DNA from: Branchiostoma lanceolatum
Taxonomy: Eukaryota > Chordata > Leptocardii > Amphioxiformes > Branchiostomatidae
Length of the DNA stretch: 64,000 nucleotides
Direction of reading: 5' to 3'
NCBI RefSeq assembly: GCF_035083965.1
Contig: NC_089723.1
Coordinates: 5,913,501-5,977,500, forward strand
Below the pieces are notes generated by a model, which did no database searches, was not told where the DNA came from, and was given only the letters and a program-made list of their open reading frames with translations. Made by a program: the position numbers and the translations under genes. This document shows, one piece after another, positions 34,255-50,483 of this stretch. Positions within the stretch are counted from its first letter, which is position 1. The number at the start of each line of letters is the position of its first letter.

Positions 34255-35975
34255 GGTTCGGCTTCTCCCTTGCCTTTCTACCAACGATGACTATGGTGGG
34301 ACGTTACTTCGAAAAACGACGTACGCTTGCCAACGCCTTGGCGTGGATGGGGGCGTGCACCGGCAACTTCGCCTTCCCGCCATTTTTCCAGTTCCTGATC
34401 GACTATTACGGTTGGAGAGGCGCCCTTTTTGTGATCAGCGGAATAGCTCTGAACTGCTGTGTCTGTGGCGCTCTGCTCAAGCCGATCAAAATCCCTGCAG
34501 ACGACACTATTCATGACTGTTGCCAAGGAGATGACATCACTAGGGATGACGTGTGCAGACCTGAAAAAGATGATGTCACTGTAACGACGAAAACATTGCC
34601 AAAGACATACCACCGAACTAGATGTAGAATGTTAGGTTTCTCCCTTCTTAGGAAACGCCAGTTTGTACTATATCTTCTCTCGTTTGCTTTTCTATACTTT
34701 GGATACTACGTGCCATTTGTACATTTGGTTCCACGTGCAGTGTTCCAAGGAGTCGGCGAGTACCAAGCCGCGTTTCTCATCTCGGTCCTTTCCGTCGGGG
34801 ACTTCGTCGGTCGGGTTGTCATAGGGATGATTCCGGAATTTCCCAAATATGGAAAAGTGCACAAGTACGTCATCACGGCGAGCATGCTGGGAATTTGTTC
34901 GCTGCTGTGTCCGCTGGCTGTGACGTATACGGCCATGTTGGTTCACAGCGTGGTATACGGGTTTGCGAACGGGCTTATCATCCCCTTGACGTTTGCCGTC
35001 GCCGCCGATCTGGTCGGGACGAAACGGTTAGGCAGCGCCATCGGGCTACTGATGATGGCGGAAGGGATCAGCGCCTCGTTGGGACCGCCCGTGGCAGGTA
35101 ATTAGTACTGTCCGCGATGTAACATCTACTAACATATAATTCCACCAGGGTACATAATTCCGCCACCCTGAAAAGATACGTCTAAACAGATATCCAAACC
35201 AACGTCCCCCAGTATAATGCACTCCTGTATATCTAAACTGTGCATATCTGGGAGATGCTGCACTAGAGATCTCTCAAACCCGCTGTTTTTCAAAGGTGCG
35301 GATTTATGTTAGTGGAGGTTAGATTTCCGTCTCTGCCATTTAAAACGGTCGATGCCATATCCGAGCGCATTATAACTTTTTTGGGAAGGAAGGGGGAAAG
35401 ATTGATAGTGAAAAAAGGAAACTATACCAGCTCGGGTTAAAACCCAGGTCAAAAAGTCTGACCCTAACTCTCTACGACACAAAGCATCACAGTGTTGATG
35501 ACAAGTGCTAATACACTTAGAAACGTTCTGCAACATGGCATCGAGCGGGTCAAATGGCAATGACCGGTTGCGAAATAAAAATCTGGCACTGACGAACAAC
35601 TGTGTTGTACAACTGTGTTGTTACGGCGGACGGACAAAGAACGTATGGACTAGGGTTGGTCGGTTACGGTTTAAACTTTTTTAATACTTGAATTTATAAT
35701 TGATTTGACTTTCAGAAAATGTTGCGGGTAATGTGTTCTTCATCAATAGTTTTGTGTGTGTGTTAACAGGTGCTTTGTATGACCTGACCGGAAACTACAA
35801 CATGTCGTTTCTGACCGCCGGAAGTTCCATGGTCCTGGCCGGTATCATCATGATCCCCGTCATACTTATCGCCAGAAAGAAAGAACAGTCGCCTTTTAAT
35901 GGAGAAGTCAAGAACAGCACAGCAAAGGATGACGATAGACTAGAGACGGTTTATGAAAGGCTAACATCTCTATGA
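34255..35975 (+). CDS. SLC16/monocarboxylate-transporter-like gene, 3' exons
   Basis: Exon 34255-35097 enters in phase 1 and encodes FGFSLAFLPTMTMVGRYF, ANALAWMGACTGNFAFPP, the DYYGWRGALFVISG helix, a hydrophilic central loop, and the second set of membrane helices (ending AIGLLMMAEGISASLGPP). After a 672-bp intron, exon 35770-35975 encodes ALYDLTGNYNMSF, the last helix and a short hydrophilic tail. The two exons are intact (349 codons with phase-1 borders) and match the second SLC16-like gene in order. They belong with the damaged 5' exons at 20393-21771. Unlike that second gene, there is no intron after the PPFFQ motif. A SINE starts directly after the TGA. Confidence 0.8.
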
Positions 35976-36290
35976 GGAGGTGTCCCTGTGGTGTAGTGGT
36001 CTGTGCTTCTGTCTCTCACCACATCTGGTTTAAATTACTTGGACCAGAAGGACTGGGGTTCAAGCCACAGGTAGGACACCTCTGGACAAGAGGCGCATTG
36101 AGTCATATCAAAGACTTTATAAGAATAGTACATACTTCTGAAACAGTATGGAAGTTAAACACACTTCACTGACAGTGGACTAGCCCCCTGCTGCATTGAT
36201 TGCACCACAGTGTGGCACAGGGCTATGAAACGGAGATGGGCACCGCCCTATACACCTTATGGTGTGGGAGGATTTCAACTTTTTAACTTA
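35976..36290 (+). mobile_element. tRNA-derived SINE (GTGGTGTAGTGGTCTG family), target duplication spanning the stop codon
   Basis: Box A TGTCCCTGTGGTGTAGTGG, box-B-like GGGGTTCAAGCC, and a TTTAACTTAAA-type tail. The 13-bp flanks AACATCTCTATGA (35963-35975) and AACATCTCTGTGA (36291-36303) differ at one base. The left copy contains the SLC16-like stop codon, so the element begins exactly after it. Other copies are at 45358-45684 and 55709-56014. Confidence 0.88.
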
Positions 36291-36428
36291 AACATCTCTG
36301 TGATAGACATTATGGTGTGATAGTTACGAATTGAGTAATGATGTCATCTAGCTCTAGCTAGAAACAGACCATGGCGTTCAAAACGCACTCTTTTTCAACT
36401 GTATGATAGGCGAGCACGGCAAAGTTAC

Positions 36429-36680
36429 TTAAGCCCCTATCTCACTGGACCCGCGGCACGTTGGCGACCTCGCTGCGACCCAGCGATTTGGCAGTGCGCT
36501 CAATGAATTTCACAGATAATAAACATGCTTTTTACTCTTTATATGTTTTGTTATCTTTTTAGTCATACTCGTACGTTTTGCATCATACTCTCATTATAAA
36601 GTCAAGGGCAACACATATCCAGTCTATAGGACAAAGCAACGCCGCCAACGTACCGCGGGTCTTGTCTTTCAAATGATACC
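36429..36680. mobile_element. Decayed TTAA-type MITE
   Basis: TTAAGCCCCTATCTCACTGG and an inner CCAACGTACCGCGGGTC match the ends of 6709-6959; the right terminus is truncated. Confidence 0.6.
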
Positions 36681-36689
36681 ACCCCTAAA

Positions 36690-37405
36690 TGTTTCGTGAT
36701 TCTAACCCAATTCTGATGAGTATGTATGAGCGACCTCTGGCGACTCAAAAGAAAGTTACAGAAGAGGACAGATTTCATTGCACATTACTTCAGAAATCCA
36801 TATGAGGATCATAACACTTTCACTTCACTAATTACAAAAATCGACAGGTACATTATTCACGGTTTTAAAAGTGACATGGAAACGTGTGAGGTGTAAATAA
36901 AGGTCAAACTACACGACATATACAAAAATGTACGCTGGCAAAACAGCGATTTCCAATAAAGTTATCTTGTATCGAAACATGAATATGACATTTCGGATGC
37001 GCGGCCATTTTGTTTGCCGTTTACCCGGCTTTATTCGCAAATGCGTCGCACGTCCGTATGACACATATTCGCAAAGTTGGCGCAATTTCCTAGTGCGAAT
37101 CGGAGCAGTCCAATGAGATACCCGCTTTAACCTTGTCAGCTTTATCTTTTACAAGCCTGCAAAGCAGCTGCAAACTCCGCATTGCAGCACACAAGATGGG
37201 TCTTTCCGGAGGACCGGCCTACTCGGTTATCGGGGGCCTCTGGTCTGGTATGCAACAATATTTTGAGACAACATGGTCGTCATAGATCCAGAGACGGGCC
37301 ATCTGTAGCGAAGGGATAGAACGAGCGACTTGGTACGATTTGGTCAGACTGACGAGATTTCAAACCTTAGAGATTGGGAAAGACAGATGTTTTGGTCTTC
37401 ATACT
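36690..37405. other. Intergenic, nothing recognised
   Basis: I see no splice-framed exon, RNA gene or clear inverted repeat in this stretch. Confidence 0.45.
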
Positions 37406-37408
37406 GAG

Positions 37409-37648
37409 ACTACTAGCCTGGAAACCATACCGTCGGGAGCTCCCCGGTTTCTATGCGGCGCTGGGGGTGATGACCGCCCGCCCAGACAGATTAGCCCGCC
37501 CGGTTGTAGTTAGCTCGCAAAACTACGGAGGCTGCGAAGCTCTATATAGCAGCTAAGAAGACAGACTGACAGAAACGGATCAATTTAGCAGACTGGGCTC
37601 GCGGTAAAACACACCCAAGCCGACCCGTAGAGACTGGGACCAGGCTAT
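37409..37648. mobile_element. Possible MITE with TAGCCTGG termini
   Basis: TAGCCTGGAAACC at the left and GGGACCAGGCTA at the right form short inverted ends; the GC-rich interior is non-coding. The inverted ends are short, so this is tentative. Confidence 0.4.
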
Positions 37649-38212
37649 GAGACTACAAGTGGTGAATGTCCGCAAGCACCATGTTTGAGGATATGGCGTG
37701 ATCAAGTTCAACAGCAAAATATATCATGTCACTTTCCTGATAAAGGCCAGACTTCGCTCAAACACATGCACCTGAAAACTGAAAAGAAAACCCTCAGGGA
37801 AAATAATCACAATTGACAGCTACCAGGCCGGCTTCAAGCGGATTTATTTTCTAAACATATTGGACAGCAATGACAGAAATTCAAAACGTTTTGTACGATA
37901 AAGATCTTGTTGGGCCTCACAGATATTTGGCCGAATGAGCCCTTATTTGCTGGACATGTAGCTGCAAGGGACCAACAAATGTTATTAGAGGCTAGAGGCT
38001 GGATAGTCAGTCAAGAAAAGTTGTTCTGAAAATGTTGAGGATAAGAAACTCAAGACAATCCATGGAAGCACAATCTTGCACAAATTTGTTCTTGTCGTAT
38101 TCAGATAAGTAATGTCCCTCGTCCATCGTGCATTAAAAACTCCAGATAACAAATGATGTTCAGATATTTTTTTCAAGACCTAGCCGTGTATCTTTTGGAT
38201 TACCCGTTATGT

Positions 38213-38385
38213 TTAGGTCACATTTTCAAAGCGTGCCCCGGTCGGGCAGCTTGCGGGAACGGAAAATATGATATAGAATACAACAAAAGACACAAAACGA
38301 GAAAAATTACTCCTAACCGTAAATGTGTATTTTCTTGATATGCATTTTTTATATTTCGTTTTCGACTTGGAAATGTGACTCAAGC
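38213..38385. mobile_element. MITE relative of 59541-59750
   Basis: GGTCACATTTTCAAAG, CCCCGGTCGGGCAG and AAAATATGATATA appear in the same order as in 59541-59750. The right end GGAAATGTGAC pairs with the left. Confidence 0.55.
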
Positions 38386-38574
38386 ATAAATCAGAGCATG
38401 GCTCCGACAGTGCGCTGTTTGCCAATAGAATGCTAAACTAAATCCAGCACTTCATCAGCCACCCGACGTTGATATCAACCCAATAGTTGCAGCAGGGATA
38501 CCTCAGATACCTCTATGCTGTCACACCCACTCCACTGCAGTCAGGACAACTTTTACCTCTCTCTCGGGAGGGCT

Positions 38575-38967
38575 TAGTTGTTCCGGATTTGATTATGTGG
38601 ATGACATCCTCTGGGCACCCCAAAACTGATGCGAGCGTGCGAAGAAAAAAACTTACATTCAATGTGAAATCTATAGGTGGTTAGGAAGGTTGAACAGGCA
38701 CTAACCACACAGAGCATGGTATACCAAACAATAAAATCTTGATTTTTGTTTTTTCACGATCACATTTTCTTCTTTAATGTTGGCAGCCTATAACATTAGT
38801 ATCCGTTTAATAAATATTTCTTTGGCAATTTACGGCATATATTTGCGCATTTTTCAGCTTCTATGAACGATTTACAGTATGGTCGTAAATTTAAACTTAT
38901 CGTTTTGTTGAAACGGACAAAAATTGATGCGCGTACGTCATCCATATAATAAAGTCAGTGCGGCCTA
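38575..38967. mobile_element. GATGACATCC-family MITE, reverse orientation
   Basis: GGATTTGATTATGTGGATGA at the left and TCATCCATATAATAAAG at the right are inverted. The interior matches 3200-3400 in reverse (CCCCAAAACTGATGCG, TGGTATACC). Confidence 0.65.
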
Positions 38968-39391
38968 AAGGTTCTAAAATAGTCCATGTCCGGAAAGCAG
39001 GTGTTTGTTGTGACAATTTTGTTGACATATTTCATTGATGACGTGATGCAGACCCTGCGGTGACGTCACTGACCGCGATGTTAATGTATTTGCATCATGG
39101 AATGGGAAGGCATCAGGGCAAAGGAAATAACAGACTACAGATTATGGTATGTACTCCGCATATAGTTTCATCACGTTGCTGAATGACTGAATAGCAAAGG
39201 TCTTTTATCCACAACTAAGTATTTTACGCGAGCCGCCGTTTCGATGACTGCCTGCCATCTTTATCAGGGCAATACTGACTGTTTCACAGTGCACTGAAGC
39301 TAGGTACCGGTGTTACTGCTACCACATATGGTATGTACCGTCTGGATATATTTCAGATTTGTTGTCATTAGGTTCGTGTTTGTGCACTTAA

Positions 39392-39761
39392 GGTACGGTT
39401 GAAGGGTAGATTTTGAAATGACGATTTTTTGAAAAATATTTTTGAAAAATTCGCCAAAAATCGTCATTTCAAAATACACTCATTGACACACTTCTTGAAG
39501 TATTACTATTATGTATATTCTTGCAAAGTTATATTGATAAACATCGAAGTATAAGCCAAGGAGAGCCTTTTTTCTAAACAAAGAACGTGGCCTTGTAAAT
39601 CTCGATGACGTAATCATGACGTCATACTCATTTGTATAAATCATCACCTTGCTATAAAGTACTACCTGAAAAAAAATCAAGGTTGAGGAAGGTTTATAAA
39701 GCTTAGGAAAGGTTTTTTTCCATAACATCTCAAAAATCCTCAGCCACCCTTCAACCGTACC
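39392..39761. mobile_element. MITE with TTAA duplication (GGTACGGTTGAAGGGT)
   Basis: GGTACGGTTGAAGGGT at the left is the perfect inverse of the right end, and TTAA flanks both ends (39388-39391, 39762-39765), as for piggyBac- or Kolobok-type elements. An inner hairpin (TTTTGAAATGACGATTTTT) lies near the left end. Confidence 0.82.
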
Positions 39762-40000
39762 TTAATTGTGGTCAGCAAAACCAGTGTTCAACACAAGTCT
39801 TTTTTTAAGCACAGTCTACCTGCTTCAGCCATATTTGTTGATCGCCTGAGGATAACTGAATTTAAAAATCACTAGAGACTCGGGCGTATTCTTCAAATGA
39901 AAATCTACCCTATCATATTTAACGGGGCTCTGTGACCTTCGTACATTGACCGATATCTAAAAATTGCTTGATGATTGAGAGAACACCAGGCGTATTACCG

Positions 40001-40213
40001 TAGCCTCTACCAGGCTCCACAGGTCGCTGGAAAAAACAGTAGAAACTTGCCAAATAGACAGATAACATGCCTGATAAGTTAGTCTGCTAAGGAGTACAGT
40101 TTGCGACCCTACTGTACTTCTTTAGAATACTAACTTAACTGGCATGTTATCCGTCTATTTGGTAAATTTCTGCTATTTTTCCAGCGACCTGTGGAGCCTG
40201 GTGGTAGAGGCTA
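40001..40213. mobile_element. Palindromic MITE with TAGCCTCTACCAGGC ends
   Basis: Long arms (TAGCCTCTACCAGGCTCCAC, AGGTCGCTGGAAAAA, GGCATGTTATCCGTC) around a short loop. Flanking 9-mers GTATTACCG and GCATTACTG match at 7 of 9. The termini are those of 8731-8908, but the interior differs. Confidence 0.82.
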
Positions 40214-40214
40214 G

Positions 40215-41090
40215 CATTACTGTCGAAAATGCCATTTAGCGCTGCCAAACTCGTCAGCCGATCGGTTTTCCTTCTGTGTGACAGGAGCTTTATATAATAA
40301 GGCATGCAGATCACCATGTCGCAGATAAGCCACAAGTGTTAAAACGTTCTAGTTCTAATTTGAACAGCGTTCGTGTGTGTGTAAATGTATCTGTAAACAC
40401 TATAACTCGAGAATGCCTGGGTGGATTGTCTTCATACTCGGTATGTGGGTAGGTCTTCTTGATACCTCGAAATGATTAGATTTTGGGCCCCCTAATAGCT
40501 TGCTATGATATTGCAGCGGAAATTCCGGGTTTGATTCTAGTCCATTCTGCCCCACATTTGTGACTTGGCAGGGTGGACTTGGATTCTTTACAATTGCGCA
40601 TATCAAATCATAGCCTTGGCCTAATATGATACGTAGATGCCAGAGAAAAACGTTTTCTCGTTCAAAGATAACTTCAGGCTGTGCAACGCAAACTTCGCTG
40701 TCCGGGACTGTATTGTGGCGATTTTGCATGACCGCCCTCTTTGAAAAAAATCCTGTTCAATCAAATCACTGGGTTTAACACCGACCAGTTAACCTTTAGC
40801 ACTGAAGTAGCATTTTGGTACCCCCCATTCTCTATCGGTCACAGAGTTAGGCAGCAGGGAGAAGGTTTAAACTGGATCAAACCGCCATTATTTAGCCGAA
40901 AATAGGCGCTTTCCGTCCTCGACACTTGCAGAAATCCAGGCATCACGGGCCTTCGGGAAATGTCAGAAATTTGCGGGAGCACCGTAGCTTCTAGGGCGAA
41001 CTTTCCTCTAGAGACGTGCCTTAAGCCAACCCCCAGACTGTTCTATTATGAGACGCGCGGATTTCTCTCCTTATAAAGTCGGCCTGACAT
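40215..41090. other. Intergenic, scattered repeat fragments
   Basis: 40395-40500 (AACTCGAGAATGCCTGGG, TTTTGGGCCCCCTAAT) matches 15195-15300, a dispersed repeat of unknown class. No gene seen. Confidence 0.45.
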
Positions 41091-41099
41091 CTTATCCAC

Positions 41100-41318
41100 G
41101 CAGGTCCCGTCACTAAGAAAAGCTAAAGACTGTAGAGAGGCGAAATTTGAAGCTGCGGTGGCTTTCTTATTGGAGGGGCGGCGGTGCCACGTGATTCCGC
41201 GGCGGTCCGGGGGTTAGGGAGACGGGTGGAAAAGAAGTTCTTTGGTGGAGGAATGGGGCCCCGTTCACCCACCCGCGTAGGCTAGAGCTTGGGTGGAGGC
41301 AGGACGTCGAGAAGCATG
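41100..41318 (+). promoter_or_regulatory. Probable promoter and non-coding exon 1 of the unknown gene at 42661
   Basis: A CpG-rich block (CCACGTGATTCCGCGGCGG, an E-box-containing stretch) precedes a good splice donor at 41318 (GAAGCATG then GTAAGA). The matching acceptor is at 42316 (TATTTTACAG), giving a 345-bp 5' UTR segment before the ATG at 42661. The assignment rests on composition and splice sites, not on transcript data. Confidence 0.45.
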
Positions 41319-42553
41319 GTAAGAACTTTCCTCTTACTCTTACAGTCTTAGCATACTAGATGACGCATTTTGGGGGGTTGTACGTTTCCTGAAGTCGTTT
41401 CGCTACATGGGCGTTTTCATCAGACGTGAATGTTTTGGGGACAAATTTACCATACGCCGTTCAGACATTTTGAACCTGTACTTATGTTCTATATAACAAC
41501 AACACACTAACAAAAACAATGTTGTTGCTACAAGATCTATACAGTCGAACATTTCGAATTTATTTTGCTAACTACATATATCATTTGAAACGTTGGACTT
41601 ACGTTTTAGATGTTGTCGCACAGTAGAAGAATTTCATCACTTCTGCGCAGTAGGGAGGATGAATATGTGATTATTCTGCCTTCAATAACATCTAATGATC
41701 GACAGTTTGTGTTAAGAAATAAAGTTTTACTAATTTTCAAGCGAAAATAATCTGTCCCATTGGCAAATATAGAATTTTATGAAAGTTATTTGGTTGGCGG
41801 AGATTTGTGGCATGTCAGGCGCGCGCTGCCTCTTGGGAACTTGTGTCCGACATTTGAAATTATCGCGCGTTTGAATCTCTAACGGCCGATAACGGAACAT
41901 AACTGGGAACCTAAAATTAGACGTGTGTGTCAGGGACTTTTCCTTTCCGTGACACTAGGTCCAATTTATGTCTTCAAAGACCGACATCCGTTCTTTTCTT
42001 AGTTGGGGACGTTGCAAAAATTGTCACTGTCAGCATATGTAATAATTGTTATGATCTTGATAAACTCTAAATTACATAAATAGTGAGGATTTCTCTACCT
42101 TGTCTACGGTAGTCAATGCAATAATGTGAGAATCACAGGATTTAAACTTGTTTCCAGTATGCGCAATGGAGGAGGAGGGGGGGGGGCGGTGATAGATGAA
42201 ACGCGTTATTTACCGTGGCTTTGCTGTCTTAATACAATGGCTTTTATTACACAAAGAATCATGCATTTACAACTTTAGCATTTACCTTTAATCATTTTTG
42301 TTGTTTTATTTTACAGCTAACATGTAAAGTGCTCTTCCATTAACAAGGCGTTTTGTGGATATCTGGAAATCTTGGCAGTAAAAAGCGCCTACGGAAGGAA
42401 GGGGCGATTATTCATATAGGCCAACCTCGTACGAAGAGAGCCGACTGCTCTCCGAGGAAGACCGAATACTACACGAAGGTAGTCGAGCAATCCTAGAGAA
42501 GGATCAATCGGTTGTCGAGGATAGGATTTGCCAGGAAGGAATCCGTATAGTCA

Positions 42554-42612
42554 CTTCGGGAGACTTCGGGAGACTTCGGGAGACTTCGGGAGACTTCGGG
42601 AGACTTCGGGAG
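42554..42612 (+). repeat. 10-bp tandem repeat (GAGACTTCGG) in a 5' UTR
   Basis: Six head-to-tail copies with no differences, about 50 bp upstream of the start codon of the gene at 42661. Confidence 0.92.
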
Positions 42613-42660
42613 ATCGGACTTTTTCGGGTGTCCTCGGGAAGGGTCGAGTCGGCGAGCGCC

Positions 42661-47742
<5,082 letters not shown>

Positions 47743-47802
47743 TGGCTGTTACGTTAGCAAACGCCTTATGTCCAGGGCTGTGGCCAGAGTTCTTCCGGTT
47801 AT

Positions 47803-47951
47803 AGCCTGGATGCCAGACTGTTTCCAGGACCTACAGAGGCCAACTCCTTGGCTCTAGGGCCAATGTGCCCCCAAGGAAATTCTACAACAGGCCCCTCCTG
47901 CGAAATATGATAGATAGATATCATAGAGATCGGGGGTCTGGCATCCAGGCT
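47803..47951. mobile_element. Foldback element, AGCCTGGATGCCAGAC ends
   Basis: AGCCTGGATGCCAGAC is inverted at the right as GTCTGGCATCCAGGCT. The interior matches 2565-2775 and 56215-56330. It lies 60 bp past the stop codon of the unknown gene. Confidence 0.75.
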
Positions 47952-47954
47952 CGT

Positions 47955-48930
47955 CAATAGCCACAAATAAAAGGGCAAACTTGCCTGGTTACTTATCCCA
48001 ACAACCAAGGGCTGAGTTGATGACATTGAAGTCCTGGCTACATCCCTGTTCATAACGTTGAAATCTAGATATGCAGATATGAATCTAATGTAGCAATGCA
48101 GGAAGTGACGTTTCCGCAACAGGAAATGACGTTGCTGTAAGTGCGCCACGACACAATTTTGCAACATTTTCTTCCAATATCTCTCTTCTAACTGTACACG
48201 TAACCGGAGCTTCTTAACGCACATATAGCTGAAACACAACCGTCAATGGTCGTACAAGGCCTAAATATATGGTAGCAATTGCTTATCATCGCATTTTTAT
48301 TTCATGAGTTGATAAATTACAAAAGGCTGTTATTGTAGATGTGTGGAAAATGCCTGCGCCAGGCCATCCTTGTCATAAACTTAAAATGTCTTTGCCATGA
48401 ACTCAAGTATAACAGTTATACAATTTCAACATAACTTCAGTGGATAATGCTTTCTGAAAATGTTCACTCTTGGCACATTTTGAAACTCGATCTTAGGTGT
48501 CATTTTCCTTGCTTGAGAGTCGTAGGCAGAATGCTAGGCGAAGAAAGCATTTCTAGGCATTAGAGTCTGTACTGTTTTAGTTTAGGTGGAGCTGATTGAC
48601 ATATTAGCAAGCAATGCTGTTTGTCTAGCTCTCTACTGTATCCACACGCGTATGAGAATAAAGCTTTTGGAAAAATGTCGCCATTGTATTTTCTTTTATC
48701 AGCAGACCGCACAACAAATAGAAATTTTTGACAGCAACATCAGGATACATGCTTATGACGAGCATATTGTCTAGTCACTAGTACTTTCTCTAACAAGAAA
48801 TCGTGAAAGAGTTTTGTGGATTTCCTGTTTTATTCAATATTGTGAATTTCTCGATAAGTCTGTTAAAGCATTTTACTGCCTTCATGTTCGACAAACCAGC
48901 GTTTCCATCCTGCAAGTCTCCAGTTGCACC
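47955..48930. other. Intergenic, no gene seen
   Basis: AT-rich sequence without recognisable exons or repeats. Confidence 0.45.
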
Positions 48931-48934
48931 TTTT

Positions 48935-49215
48935 TCCGCCACCCGGGCCAAGGTTCCAATCGCACCGTTGCCCGTCGGGAGTGTAATCCCGGCCGGGCCC
49001 CGAAGCCACAAATTTGTCCCGGTGGACTGCCAGGTACGGGGTGGGTGGACCTCTCGGTGCTTGCACGATTAGCTCACGGCGACTACTTATTACCGGGTCC
49101 CGCGTTGATTTTAAGTCCAGGTTAAAATGATTCGGGGTCCCGGCCGGGCCAAAATATAGCCTGACAGCCGCAGGTTGTCCAACGGGGCCGCGCAGGGGTC
49201 ACACACGAAAGTGAC
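48935..49215 (+). mobile_element. GC-rich dispersed repeat, copy 2
   Basis: GGCCCCGAAGCCACAAATTTG, CACGATTAGCTCACGGCG and GCGTTGATTTTAA parallel copy 1 at 15958-16250. It ends in a C-run and A-run. Confidence 0.65.
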
Positions 49216-50483
49216 CCCCCCCCAAAAAAAAAACATTCCGTGATCATCTTTTTGATAATTTTGTCACCGACTCACAAAACAGCCATATTTGTACTAAGCA
49301 AGAATGGAGACTGTCCCTGACACAATTATATTTGCAGCTAAAGAACGAAAAACAGACAAGGGAGGACACAATAACGACATGTGACATTTATTGCACCTGA
49401 GCACGTTCACTGTACACAGTACAGGAAAATACTATTGCAATAATCTACAGGAAAAATACTATTGAAATAATCTTCAAAATACTGACATCTGCTTTGGCTC
49501 AGCCAAACGTCATGAGGAAGACACTGTTCAACTGTTCCCAAAATGGGAAAGACTGTTACAAAAATAGTCAACAAGATCTCAGTCAACAGGAAACATGTCC
49601 TGGAGCGAGCATCTATTACAAAGGCACATCTATGGTAACACAATCTACGGTAATATCTGACATTTCAGTAACACTGATCCGATCTGAAAGTTATTCTTCT
49701 TCTTCCTCTCTTATGATCGATGATAAGAGGTATTGAATGATGATTTCTACTGTCACGTTATTTTCAAAATATCATAGATTTGAAAATAATTTCACATGGC
49801 AACAACAGATCACAAGGCTGCAAAAAATACATCAATTATTTATAATCGTACACTATCATGTATCTCTACATTAATAAGTTAATATAGCGAATTAATAAGT
49901 TAATCAATACAACATGTCATGGCTAAAATGTTGAGGTTGAAAGTACCCATCACTTAATAAGGGGACTGCAACCTAAGGTTCAACTTTCTTTAGTTGACTC
50001 TTTAACCACTAGGGGTTCCCCTAGTTTTCTTATTGGGTTTTCACCTTCTAACTTATAAGTGATTTGTTAAATACGGTAGTCCTGAAATAAGACGTTTAAA
50101 ATACATCTATGAGTAACATTGTGCGACGTACAGTGCAACAGTACTAATACCAACATTTGGAGCGTGTAGATACGAATATCTTGGCCATTGCTTTATAAAA
50201 TAATCTACAGGAATGTTGTGTGGTGTTACAACAACACTTGCCGTGACTTGAAATGGTCTCTACATAGTAAATATTGACAGAATTGAGCAAGGATTTATCA
50301 GAAATTTCTATTTTCATATTCATTATTTTCATAGAAATATACTATTACTGTTTGTGTTGAATATTATAGTTATCAAGAAAGTAAAAACTACACAAAACTT
50401 TGTTAACTTACAGATAACTAATCTGAACACAAATACTAAAAGGTTAATATGTTTGTCTTTAAAATATTGCACCAATTTAGATG
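49216..50483. other. 3' flank of the second SLC16-like gene
   Basis: AT-rich sequence downstream of that gene's stop codon; it probably includes its 3' UTR. I see no other gene. A near-tandem repeat (TACAGGAAAATACTATTG, TACAGGAAAAATACTATTG) lies at 49420-49470. Confidence 0.45.
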
